Of a stretch of 64,000 nucleotides of DNA, positions 43,862 through 54,215 are shown piece after piece. The stretch covers positions 119,413 to 183,412 of the forward strand of contig WFMF01000355.1 of assembly GCA_011033025.1 (NCBI GenBank), read 5' to 3'. Both the position numbers and the translations under genes were made by a program. Every line of letters begins with the position of its first letter. The first letter of the stretch is position 1. A model generated the notes under the pieces. It was not told the DNA's origin, searched no databases, and worked only from the letters and a program-made list of their open reading frames with translations. Source of the DNA: Beroe forskalii (taxonomy: Eukaryota > Ctenophora > Nuda > Beroida > Beroidae).

Positions 43862-44682
43862 GACCATTCTTTAATTGTATTTCGTGGAGCCCAGAAAATT
43901 TGATAGGCAGTTCTATAACATTTGCCTCTTACTCTCTTAAATTGCAAGAATATGTTGCCACTGGTCAAATGTCGGTTTTGCTGTTCTTGTAGAAGCTGCT
44001 TACTACCTAGCCATGCCTGCTTAGTGCTTACCACCATGAAAATAGCTATATTTGGATTATTCAAACTCAGTTAAGCCCAAAGTGGAGTCAACACAACTTC
44101 ATGAACCTACTCATAAACCTAATCATCATGTTCGACAATTTAGTTTTTATATCTAGATGTGTCTAAGAGAATTGCATACTGCATAGCCAAAATATCAGTA
44201 TTCAATCCACTCAGAACTATTTTGTAACGTCAGCTGATCCCAATAACATCTAATACATGCATAATTAGCTCAATATTTTCACTTTGTGGTAGTTAATGTT
44301 GAGATTTGTTTGACTTGTATACACTATACATATTATTACCTGCGTACGTTCAAATAAGCTACTAGCGTATAGGTTTTATGCCGATATCTCAAAAAGTAAA
44401 GGTTTTGGGGCCTCGAAAACCTCATCCGCCCAACATAATTCGACCATTGCGGTCATTTTAAGGTGCTCATGGAGGTTTGTATCTCATTCAGAAGCTGAGA
44501 TATCGTATTTTGAACATACGCGCCCATGCGCCTGAGGGAAAATTGAAAAAAATCGTATTTGCCCCACTCCGATTTTGGTAGACTTTTTTGTGGGACCTCA
44601 GGGGACTCAATATGAACAGATCCACGTGAAATCAGCTTGTTATATTCGATTTTGGGGGTCAGTGCAAAAATGCGTTGGACTA

Positions 44683-45022
44683 AATGGACAAACTGAATCC
44701 ATTAGATCCAATGGAAAAAAATGTGCAATGGATCCAATGGACACGTCCAATGGTGTTCAATGAACACAATGGATCCAATGGATCCATTGAACAAAAATAC
44801 CACATTGGTGTCCACTGTCCATCTACCAAACCATTTTTAGTGATTGTGTCCATTGGATCTACTCAGATGGATCCATTGGATCTATTGAACAGCATTGGAC
44901 ATTTTTACCGATAGACATCATGGTCAATGGATGTCCATTGGATGTCGTATGGACGTCCATTGGACATGATGGATCCAATGGATCAATTGGACAAAATTTT
45001 ACAACTCTTGTGACTCTTTTAC
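44683..45022. mobile_element. Palindromic TCCATTGGATCCA transposon, copy 2, right half
   Basis: Continues the TCCAATGG words and ends ACAACTCTTGTGACTCTTTT AC, the inverse of the left end at 40960. A short tandem duplication (GATGTCTATTTCATAAAAAC) follows at 45023-45078. Confidence 0.8.
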
Positions 45023-45079
45023 TGATGTCTATTTCATAAAAAACTGTTGTACCGATGTCTATTTCATAAAAACTGTTGT

Positions 45080-46340
45080 CCACGTTTTACTCCAGATTAT
45101 CACCATTCCATTGATTTCATTCCATATAGGGGGACCGGAGGAGTACCCTTTTAAGTTTTAGGCACCAAGGAATTTAAAATTCTAATAAGAGCCAAATGCA
45201 GATCACTCAATTACCGGAGAGCTCAACTTTCTAAATAGATTTTATTGAGCCCTATGTCAATCGAACGATCTGTACAAATCTGTGTGCAGATTTGGGGATT
45301 GAAGAATATTAGATTTGTCAGCCTCTTGCCTAAATAGGTAAATAAATGAATCATTGTCGAAATTGGTCGTAATCATACTTTAATCACCATTACCGACTGG
45401 TGTCCGGCGATAGTCAAGGGCGCTGGGAGATCATGATCTATTGTAGACAATGAGTGGCAAGTGCCGCAATGAATGTCAATAATTAATGTTATTATTGCCG
45501 CTATTGATGATCCTTTTTAATTTGTTGACAAATGGCGCTTAGCGATATTACCAATAATATCTGAAACTTTGCTTCCATTTTGTTGCCAGTCTTTTTATGC
45601 ATATCACCTCGTTTCCTGATGCCAATTGATGTGTCGATTTCATGGCCCACTTTCTTCTGGGTTATAATATGTAGATAGCAGTATTGGTAAATATTTCTTA
45701 TTAAGCCCAATTATTCATATATTTTCCACATTGCAGATATAAATTTACCATTTTAGCAAAATAGTTTTTTTCCCTAAATAAGGCATACCGTAACTTTATA
45801 CAATCAAATTTGAGGCATGGGCCCATAGATTGCTGACGACTCATTTCAAATGAAGTTACCCTTCGTCGTGGATTTCACGCAGGAAACATCAAAGCATTGG
45901 ATTAACGATATTAATCATTAATTATAACGTGAGTGTTATGTTGTAGTTTGTTATCTTAAATTCATTAAAACTATGTGCTTATGGGTTGGATATTAAGAAA
46001 ATAATTAATTATATCGAGTTGATTGATTCTACTGAGAGTAATAAAACTTCTGTTCCAATGTTTGATTCCAAAAAGCTTGTGAGACAACAAAAACAAATTA
46101 TGAACACTTTTAAATTTTTTGAAACATTTGTCGTTCAATTGTTCGTACTGTAACCAGAAAATTAGAAAAAATATCAGAGTATATTATAATAATAGTACTA
46201 TGATAAGATAATGATCATCAATACTGATTAAGGTTTCCTGGATGCGCTGGTGGCTGGCATCCTAGATCGAGCTTTTTTCTGGATTTTGAAATTTTATCTT
46301 TAATTTCGAAATCCAAGGAGTTTTTTGAATAAGGGGGTAG
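45080..46340. other. No recognisable gene
   Basis: AT-rich, apart from a stray unit of the 38.5-kb tandem repeat near 45608. No protein-like frame. Confidence 0.45.
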
Positions 46341-46351
46341 GGGGTGGTGAA

Positions 46352-46630
46352 ATTTTGGGCCTGCAATGTTCAAGATTGGCCTGTGATGTCTCAAGTGGAC
46401 CTGTTTTGTCTCGAACGGGTCTGTGTGGTCTCTTTTGGGCCTTTTTATGTCTCAAATGGGCCTGTGATCTATCAATTAATGGGCATACATTCTCACAAAA
46501 TGTCACAAATTGGCCAGTGCTGTCTCAGATGGGCTTTTATTATCTCAAATGGGCCTGTGATGTCTCAAATGGGCCTGTTTTTGTTATCAAGTTTCTGCTA
46601 AAAAGTGGGCCTGTGACGGAAAAAAGCGGG
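46352..46630. repeat. 22-bp minisatellite (TCTCAAATGGGCCTGTGATG)
   Basis: About ten degenerate units of 20-28 bp. The open frames across it (WACDVSNGPV and similar) follow from the repeat. Confidence 0.85.
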
Positions 46631-46671
46631 CCTGAACGACGAAAAAACTCAGCATCCTAGGGTGTGGCTAC

Positions 46672-46848
46672 CTGAAAAGAAAAACATTAATACTGATACC
46701 ATGATTCTTTAGCACTTTACTTTGCGATAATAAAAAACTTTAAAATGTTGAAATTATTTCTGAAAAGAAAAACATTAATACTGATACCATGATTCTTTAG
46801 CACTTTACTTTGCGATAATAAAAAACTTTAAAATGTTGAAATTATTTC
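46672..46848. repeat. 88-bp perfect tandem duplication
   Basis: Two apparently identical adjacent copies starting CTGAAAAGAAAAACATTAAT at 46672 and 46760; recent or maintained. Confidence 0.9.
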
Positions 46849-47390
46849 TCAGTTTTTAAGTTTTTATGCTGTGTTGGTGCACTGTCTAAGCATTTATTGA
46901 TTCCAATGTTTTCGTGGTACAGCTGTGCAATTAGTCAAGTTAATGTGTCACTATGATTTATTATATAAGGTCTTTTTTCTAGCTAGGTATATTTCGCCCG
47001 AAATGAGCTTATGAGGTATTGAAAAATTATACATTCAGATTATCGGCCATTCTCAGGTGACTAGTGCGGCTCAGTCCGAATCAGATGGAATCTTACGTCA
47101 GCTTCTTTTGTTTTCTTCCTCGTCATCGCTTCTGTTCGTTGAATGCTCTGCTGACAATATTATATGGTACGTATTGTTTTATCATTTATGACTTTATTGA
47201 AGGGGGTAAGGGGTCAAGACACTTTTTTTATCAAGCTCAATAATTTTAAACCTATTTCATTCAATTTGGGGAAGGACAAAATTGTGCTGAGAGCTTCAGG
47301 GTTCTAAGATCTTGCACCATAAGCTGTATTCGTAATGACTGTTACACAATACACACCGCACCGACTTAAGTTTGATACTAAGACCCCAAA

Positions 47391-47525
47391 TAGTCGGTAC
47401 ATAACGCGGTACGTATCGCGGTACGTACCGCGGAACATGTCCTAACTAGTCGGTACATACCGCGGTACGAACCGCGGTATGTACTGATTAGTTAGAACAT
47501 GTTCCTCGGTACATACTCCGGAACA
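47391..47525. repeat. Cluster of CGCGGTACCGCG-type palindromes
   Basis: CGGTACATA, GCGGTACGTACCGCGG and CCGCGGTACGAACCGCGG are repeated with CCTAACTAGTCGGTAC as a longer unit, in both orientations. The cluster is strongly self-complementary and GC-rich in an AT-rich region. Confidence 0.75.
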
Positions 47526-47953
47526 TATCCTAACTAGTCCCAAATTTCTTGCGATAAAGAGGGGAAGCTTCATGCAATAAACAAAGGTCAATGATCAAGG
47601 CAATTGAAGCAAATCACTTGATATTTTACAACATCAAGAGTCAGACTTCAAAGCCACCTTAGTCAAACTCCGATCTTCCAGAATCAAGGCAAACAGAGTC
47701 AAGGCAACAGGAGTCAAGGCAACCAGTATAAGGCAACCCGAGTCGACTTCGAGGCAACCAGTGTCAAAGCAAACAATGGATCGCATAGCAGCATCAGGGA
47801 AATGATGTCTACAGATTAGATGGGTGTTGACTGTTGAACCCTGTTTAGTCCTGGTCACGTAATCTTTTGGCCTGGCATGCATAGAGCGAACCAGACACCC
47901 AATCAGCCCTACCAGACAGTCTCAATCTGTCCACCCTTGCATGCTAGGCATAT

Positions 47954-47993
47954 GATTAAACAGGATTAAACAGGATTAAACAGGATTAAACAA
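47954..47993. repeat. (AGGATTAAAC)n short tandem repeat
   Basis: Four perfect units of AGGATTAAAC. Confidence 0.9.
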
Positions 47994-48215
47994 AAATAGT
48001 CCTAAGGAGCACTAACGCTCCTGTCTGGACGGGATATGTACAATATCACACTGTAACACTCAATCTGAATTAAAGCACACACATAACATAGAAAAGCGTG
48101 GCAGCAAAAAGTTCAAATTTTAGCGCCGTTTGCTCTGTTCTTCCAATTTGGCACAGGTTGAGCAACTCTCGGCAGTGAGTTCAGGTGCACCCTCTTACTG
48201 GCAGCAGATGTGACA

Positions 48216-49571
48216 CCGTGATCTGGAAAAAGGTAACTGCAAATTTTGAAGTTTTGGAGATATGGGTACCAAAATTTTCAGCTCGTTGAGCTCTACAAGA
48301 TGAGCTATGTCATTGGAATGAAATGCTCCTGAAAAAACTCGAAAAAAATGCTGCAGTTTTGAGAACATTTCAGCGATTTTGTGATTTTGTTATCTGGAAG
48401 AAGAAGTATCTCACGAATGCTACTTTTCCAGATAAACCAATGGGCACTTACTTCCCTTTTGAGACAGTTTTCTCCAGAGTGTTCAAATTATAATTTGTAA
48501 AAAGGAAGTATCTTACTGATTATTCATGCCTTATACTTCTTTTTTCTAGGTAATCTATTACATAAAGTAAAGTCACACGTGAATAATGTTTGTCTGTAAT
48601 TCCGTATACAATTAAATTTGAGCTTGCCAAGAAGATATCAAGAGAGACGAAGGCAAAAGCGAGAAAAGAGGTGCCGTTGCTATGGAAACCAATTTTGTGC
48701 ACGTGCAGATTATAATCAGTTCAATGCGAGAGCTTTCTATTACGCTACTACTTTTAAATGCTGTGCTGACATAGTTTTTGAAAATTTGACGTTTTTCTTT
48801 ACTTCAAATTCAAGATCTCAAGATAGGTGTAGCAGATACAAGGACGGTACCTGTTCTAGATCAATGTGAACGAAACAAAATTGTCCAATGTAAGTATGAG
48901 AAATAGTTGTAAGAATTGAAATCATCTTGCAATCAAAACGGATCAAAATTCACATGGTTCAGCACGACTAAAAGTAACCAAAGAAGTTCTATTTTCCAAT
49001 CTGCTCCTTCATAAAATTTGATATTTGATTTATTTGATTTGAAAGGGATATTTTGATGAAAAACTATCCAATCAATTTGAATGGTAGTGTTTAAAATTTG
49101 CGAAAGAGGTGCTGCATAGCAGCGCCGAGTGAGCTTTGTGTTAGCAGTTCCAACGGGCCTGCTAGTACTCTCATAAAGGCCAGAATTGAAAGGAAGTATC
49201 TTACATAGATACTTCCTTTTTCCAAATAAACCTTGAAAATGTGTTAGTTACTTCCTCTACTGAACATAGTTTGGTGTGCTGTTTCAAGATAAAAGGAAGT
49301 AACTGACAAATGTCCCCAGAAAAGGAAGTACTGCAGTTTTAGTCGGAATTTCTTTCAAATCATTAGCAATTAACCCATTACTGTGGATGCACTGATTATT
49401 GAATAGAAATAAAAATTAGCGAGCGAGAATTTATGATCATTCACCTCTCAGTATATATATGAATTTCACCATATCTATCCGAAAATAAATTGTCGAGAAA
49501 ATGTGAAACGCAAAAGTGCGATTATCTCGAAACGAAGTTCATGCTAGTTACTTCCTTTTTCCAAATCACGG
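48216..49571. mobile_element. 1.36-kb element with AAAAGGAAGTA motifs
   Basis: The ends are CCGTGATCTGGAAAAAGG and, inverted, CCGTGATTTGGAAAAAGG. AAAAGGAAGTA(A/T)CT words and their inverse TACTTCCTTTTTCC occur about eight times inside (for example near 48445, 48505, 49190, 49215, 49248, 49293, 49322, 49548). No transposase frame. It lies at the 3' end of the ORF1-like gene and supplies that gene's present stop codon. A 2-bp CA flank is the only possible target duplication. Confidence 0.7.
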
Positions 49572-50579
49572 CAGTGCAGCTTTAAGAGCTTTCTTAGAGG
49601 GAGCAGCGTGAGGAGTCTTAGGGGTAACAGGTGCAGGTTTCGATGGGGCAGGAGGTGGGAGGACTGAAGGAGTAGGAGGAGGGGCTGCGGCTAGTGTGCT
49701 GGTTGTGATGACAGCTGGAGCAGGTGCACTGGGGTTGCGGGTCTCCCGGGAGTTGTCGCACCAAACTTCTCCTCTTGAGATGTAGAAATGTTGTCCAGGA
49801 TGAGCACTTTTCTTCGCTTTCATGAGCTCAACCAGTCTTCTTCGCTCCGCTCTCTCCTCATGAGTCAAGTCTGGTGCAACAAACACTCGCCGGGTTGATG
49901 GATTGTCTCGCAGTTTCTTCCCACAGTTCCGTAAGCGAACAGCTGCATCACCATTTGTAAGGCAGACCTTGATGGGACGGGCTCTGTCTGTGCATTTCCT
50001 TCCCAGCCTTTCACAATAGCTGATGTGGGGCTTTTCTCCAACATTATTGAACACATCAACGACTGCTTTCTCCGCCTCAACATTTTCATCTTCATCAACT
50101 CCGAACAGAATAATGTTCTTACTCCGATCCTCCGTCTTCACAACATTCTCCACAACAGCAGCAATGTCCTGGGCAGAAACTATCGGAGCTCGAGTACTGA
50201 ACGTGGATGCAACTGCGTCGCTGTAACTCTTTAGCTCTGATTTTAATGTCGTCTGTATGTTATTCACGGTTTCACTCTGGCTTTCACAAAACTGTCTCCT
50301 TTGATTCTGTAACTCGTCCTTCTGTAGACTGATAACTTCTCCTTTTAGTTGATCGATCTTTCCCGTTGACATCCTCAAAGTATCATAACACAGCTTCAGC
50401 TGCTGTAGAGTTTCTACAAACCACATTGACACGACCTCCGTCTTATAATCCGTACCCGTAAACACATCTTGAGGCATTTTAGTGATATCAGGACATTTTG
50501 TTCGAAGCGAAAACTTATGTAACATGGTAGAAACATCAAACAATACATTCTGAGCATTTTCCAATGTATACTGATTCAT
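49566..50579 (-). CDS. LINE-1-ORF1-like RNA-binding protein, standalone
   Basis: 337 codons from ATG 50579 (MNQYTLENAQNVLF). Residues about 60-120 look like a coiled coil (LKLCYDTLRMSTGKIDQLKG, ISLQKDELQNQ). Around 150-200 is an RRM-like segment (SKNIILFGVDEDENVEAEKA, SYCERLGRK), followed by a basic C-terminal domain (PIKVCLTNGDAAVRLRNC, DLTHEERAERRRLVELM). This order, coiled coil-RRM-CTD, is that of LINE-1 ORF1p and its standalone relatives, which form trimers that bind RNA (family knowledge). A Pro/Ala-rich tail follows. The last two codons before and including TGA derive from the element at 48216-49571, so the native C terminus is lost. No reverse transcriptase frame follows. It may be a remnant LINE ORF1, a cargo gene of the TIR segment, or a domesticated gene. 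Confidence 0.75.
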   Translation of the reverse strand: MNQYTLENAQNVLFDVSTMLHKFSLRTKCPDITKMPQDVFTGTDYKTEVVSMWFVETLQQLKLCYDTLRMSTGKIDQLKGEVISLQKDELQNQRRQFCESQSETVNNIQTTLKSELKSYSDAVASTFSTRAPIVSAQDIAAVVENVVKTEDRSKNIILFGVDEDENVEAEKAVVDVFNNVGEKPHISYCERLGRKCTDRARPIKVCLTNGDAAVRLRNCGKKLRDNPSTRRVFVAPDLTHEERAERRRLVELMKAKKSAHPGQHFYISRGEVWCDNSRETRNPSAPAPAVITTSTLAAAPPPTPSVLPPPAPSKPAPVTPKTPHAAPSKKALKAALP

Positions 50580-50998
50580 GGTGACTGAAGATTGTCTTGT
50601 ACACGCTCATACACGGTAGCTGTATTCCTTGTATTTCAGTGTACCATAAGCAGGTAACAAACGGTGTGTGTTGCGCTTATCAGGTATTAGCAGAGAGATA
50701 AAAACGCAACGAAATGCAAATGGAAAATATATTCACGTGACTAGGACTAAACAGGGGTCAACACCCATCTAATCTGTAGACATCATTTCCCTGATGTTGC
50801 TATGCGATCCGTTTTTTGCTTTGACACTGGTTGCCTTGACACTGGTTGCCTCGAAGTCGACTCGGGTTGCCTTATACTGGTTGCCTTGACTCCTGTTGCC
50901 TTGACTCTGTTTGCCTTCACTCAAAAAGGTCGGAGTTTGACTCTGGTGGCTTTGAAGTCTGACTCTTGATGTTGCAAAATATCTAGTGATTTGCTTCA

Positions 50999-51756
50999 GC
51001 CAACAATTCTCTATGAAATTCTAATAAATGACTGATCAATAAAACAATTGATGCTCTTTTATAATCCAAGAAACACAGCAATGACTTTAATTTGTCTACA
51101 TGTTTCGGTCCATCTCCGTCTTCAGGACAATTAACATCTCATATATCATTAATAAGCCTTCTGGCTTCCTACCTATAATAAAAGAAAGGTTAAAATATCT
51201 ATCCAAGTTTATAAGATAAAAACCTTAAAACATGAAGAAAATTCAAACCAAGAATCCTATTATTAAATTGTGCAAGCATTAAAAAAACCTAACGGTCGCC
51301 GAAAATCAAATGCAATTAACTCAATAGTCGTCCAAATGTACAAACAACAACATTTAAAAATAACAAAATTGATAACAAATTTTCCTAGAAAATAGAGATA
51401 GGCCTAAAATTCTAATAAACCTATAATATTGCTCTATGAACTCCAACATTGCCACATGAACTCCCAACATTGCTCATGATAACTCCCAACATAATGGTAA
51501 ATGAACTGCCAGCATCCTAAAAAGTAAAAACTCCTCAGGCCTTATATGGGTTCCCAAACATCCTCAGGCCTTATATGGGTTCCCAACGCAATCCCACGTA
51601 TACCATAAAATGGTTCATATCATTATCGGCATAATGGGTTTAAACAATTGTTTAAAAACTGATGCGAAACCTTTATGCGAAATGACCATGTAATACATCT
51701 AACATTCTAAAGTTGTAAATTTAATTTTTCTCATTGAATTGACCAAACCATGACAC
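50999..51756. other. No gene seen; short tandem duplication
   Basis: CATCCTCAGGCCTTATATGG plus GTTCCCAA is duplicated in tandem at about 51508-51577. Short reiterations of GAACTCCAACATTGC-type words lie near 51435-51500. No protein-like frame. Confidence 0.5.
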
Positions 51757-52640
51757 TGATATAATAGTTTAATTTGTAACATGATATCTATTACCCAAAC
51801 TGCATACTCTAATCTCGTAGTTTGATTCAATTTTTGTCATTGCAGACGAGCTCCAAACTTCAGAAGTGACAGTGGAGCATCCTTTTCATTCGTTACACCA
51901 GAGAATAGAAATAGAGAAGTTATCTGCAGATCTGAAGCTTACAACAAACCCCTCTCCCTGAATTTGTGATTTCAAACGCCTCCGTTTCAAACATGAGTAA
52001 AATTTTCAAGTTTTGTTTGACAAGCCTCACCATTTTGAATGGCTTCATAACTTGTAATGAAGTAATGATATTCCAAATGCTTGTATTGACTGAGAACATT
52101 GCACAGGTAACAAAAACTCGTTTTCACGTCATAAAGTTCTAAATTTTTGCTTTTTTTTAAAAAAAAGCAAAGACTCAGATTGAATCACGTGTAACACATA
52201 TGTGTGCTCATCAGTCAATAGAACCTCGTCAATAGGGTAGTAAAATTGTTTGATTTATAACATAATATTGATTCCCCAAACTTCATACCTCATCTCCCCT
52301 AATATCGTAGTTTTCTTCAATTTTTGTCATTGCAGACGAGCTCCGGACGTCAGAAGTGACAGTGGAGCATCCTTTTCATTCGTTACACTAGAGAAGAGAG
52401 ATAGAGAAGCTATCTGCAGATCTGTCCTTACAAGTGCTTGGGACCTCACCGAACCTCGCTCCCTGAATTTGTGATTTCATGAACGCCTTCATTCTAAATG
52501 TAAGTTGAATTTTCATAACTTGTAATGATGTTTCAAATGCTTGTATTGACTGAGAACATTGCACAGGTAACAACAACTCGTGTTCACATTCTAAATGGCA
52601 ACAGTTTTATGAAATAGCAAAAACTCAGATTGAATCATGT
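51757..52640 (+). other. Tandemly duplicated exon-like unit
   Basis: Two units of about 450-490 bp, starting near 51775 and 52255. In each, a pyrimidine-rich tract and TTTGTCATTGCAG precede a short frame. In unit 2 it begins RAPDVRSDSGASFSFVTLEK and ends PRSLNL-stop; in unit 1 it begins RAPNFRSDSGASFSFVTPEN and ends LSLNL-stop. This looks like a duplicated terminal exon. The family is unknown, no partner exons were found, and another frame is also open in unit 1, so coding status is uncertain. Confidence 0.35.
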
Positions 52641-52713
52641 GTGAGCTGTAGTAAATAAGTTAGTAAATATTATGTTTTAATTAAGTACTGTAATCAAAAT
52701 TTCAAAAAGTATA

Positions 52714-52854
52714 CCACCAAAACCGTTGGACGGTTGGTCTAGTAACCCCCCGCTGGTTTGGATGTGATCAACCCATTTTGTCTCTTTTCAGGTTCCGTTG
52801 TCACATCCGAACCCGCGGGGGGTTACTAGACCAACCGTCCAACGGTTTTGGTGG
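52714..52854. mobile_element. Near-perfect 54-bp-arm hairpin element
   Basis: The left arm 52714-52767 (CCACCAAAACCGTTGGACGG onward) is inversely repeated at 52801-52854 with very few mismatches, around a 33-nt loop. A diverged relative is at 29090-29230, and a distant one at the inner edge of the arm near 62955-63010 (GGACGGTTTTCGGTAACCCC). Confidence 0.85.
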
Positions 52855-52887
52855 TGATATCTTGACAGATGTATGTAGTTTAAACCC

Positions 52888-53133
52888 ATGTTACTCGGAC
52901 CCCCGTTATTCAGACCCCCGTTATTCGGACCCCCTTTTTTCGGACCCCCGTTATTCGGATCCCCGTTATTCGGACCCCCGTTATTCGGACCCCCGTTATT
53001 CGGACTCCCGTCATTCGGGCCCCTGTTATGCGGACCCCTGTTATTCGGACCCCCGTTATTCGGACCCCCGTCATTCGGACCCCCGTCATTCGGACCCCCG
53101 TTATTCAGACCCCCGTTATTCAGACCCCCGTTA
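52888..53133. repeat. 15-bp minisatellite (GGACCCCCGTTATTC)
   Basis: About sixteen tandem units with few substitutions. The unit length is a multiple of three, so long frames appear on both strands (SDPRY repeats on +, NNGGP repeats on -). Neither has other support as a gene. Confidence 0.95.
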
Positions 53134-54215
53134 GTCGTATTTAAACTCATTTCAACATAATCAAGTCGAAAATCCCGTGTAAACATAAATTTCTTCAAAT
53201 CCCCTAATTTCTACAAAACGTCCGTGTGTACTCACGTGCTGAAATATGGCAACTAGATCTAATTTCACGTGCATTAGTCGTATTTAAACTCATTTCAACG
53301 TAATCAAGTCGAAAATCCCGTGTAAATATCAATTTCTTTAAATCCCCTAATTTCTACAAAACGTCCGCGTGAACTCACGTGCTCCACTAGTTCATCGTAT
53401 ATTTCCCATCCCTAGTCACTGCGAGACATGGAGAAACCATTATCAGTTCACCATCGTAACATAGAATAGGATTACAGTATGAATTTTCGTCATAAACGCA
53501 ATTTCAATCAATTTGCAGTTCAATTTTAAGATGCCTCTCACAGCAACAATCTGCGACCGATCGCTTTGAAACTCGTTTTATAGCTAAATCTTAAAGTCTA
53601 AAAGCAGCATATCAAAGTAAAACATAATGCGATAACAACTCTTTGAGTTCTAGATGTCCAACGTGGCGCAAAATAGCATTCTATTGCAAAATACGCTATT
53701 TTAGTGGTTTTACGCGATTTTGATGACGTCATTACACCACCCAAATATGCTCAAACCAACTTCCCATACAGCCTAAGCCGAAATTCCGCCTTAGAACAAC
53801 ACACTATGACCGGTTTCATCTCAAGATAGGTCGCAGTTTTTGACATCTCACTCGTTTAACTTTTGTCCTATAATTTGGAAATCGATTTTTCACCGTACCT
53901 TAGAAAATCGCGTATATCTCGATGAAAAATCGAGATAGCCCAATAATCCGTATGATTTTCTGAAAGCTCTTTAAATTTGCCGAAAAATCAGACCGCTATC
54001 TCCTTTCCTTCTTGGTGAAAAATGCGCTCGAAATTAGCCTATTTTCGCTAAAAAAGAAACAAAATTTCGCTAAGTTGATGACGTCATAGTGACGTGAAAA
54101 TGACGTCACCAGAACTTCTCTTATAGCCTATAACATTTTCCCATCTTAGATCAACAAAACCTGACCTCGATCATGGCTCTACCATTTCCCGTTCTTGACA
54201 TCTCATCGTTTTAAA
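53134..54215 (+). mobile_element. Foldback family 3, arm A
   Basis: Begins with two tandem units of about 140 bp (TCGTATTTAAACTCATTTCA, then AATCAAGTCGAAAATC...TTTCTACAAAACGTCC, ACTCACGTGCT). It continues with GCGATTTTGATGACGTCAT, ATCTCGATGAAAAATCGAGA and GATGACGTCATAGTGACGT. Arms B (57030-58225) and C (62900-64000) are related, B inverted. No coding capacity. Confidence 0.8.

Larger units (their letters stand above)
41357..44682. mobile_element. Foldback transposon 2 (3.3 kb)
   Basis: The ends are TAGTCCAACGCATTTTTGCA and the inverse, with the 3-bp duplication AAT (41354-41356, 44683-44685). Removing it restores GTCCAATGGAC of the host element. The arms (about 41357-41860 and 44160-44682) are inverted copies. 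The interior holds a 246-bp tandem duplication (starts near 41983 and 42229), a short ACTAGTTAATG repeat (41947-41990), and a nested retroposon (43663-43861). No recognisable transposase frame. Confidence 0.85.
47605..50998 (-). mobile_element. Inverted-repeat-bounded segment carrying an ORF1p-like gene
   Basis: The arms 47605-47868 and 50734-50998 are inverted copies. The outer ends read TGAAGCAAATCAC on both sides. The arms contain tandem GAGTCAAGGCAAC(C/A) units and end inward at TGTTTAGTCCTGGTCACGT. The 337-residue frame at 49566-50579 is the only sizeable gene inside. No target duplication was recognised and there is no transposase, so mobility is inferred from the structure. A 1.36-kb element (48216-49571) is nested at the 3' end of the gene. 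Confidence 0.65.

Noticed and set aside
48618..48869. Basic N-terminal 83-codon frame (RRYQERRRQKREKR)
   Set aside because: Lies inside the AAAAGGAAGTA element, with no domain and no counterpart known.
51093..51125. Hammerhead-ribozyme-like core on the minus strand (CTGAAGA...CCGAAAC)
   Set aside because: Helix II would be only two or three pairs, and the flanks pair with each other instead of forming helices I and III. It may be a degraded retroelement end, but nothing supports a ribozyme.
52778..53198. 118- and 136-codon frames (SDPRY and NNGGP repeats)
   Set aside because: Produced by the 15-bp minisatellite, whose unit is a multiple of three; no start context or flanking domain.
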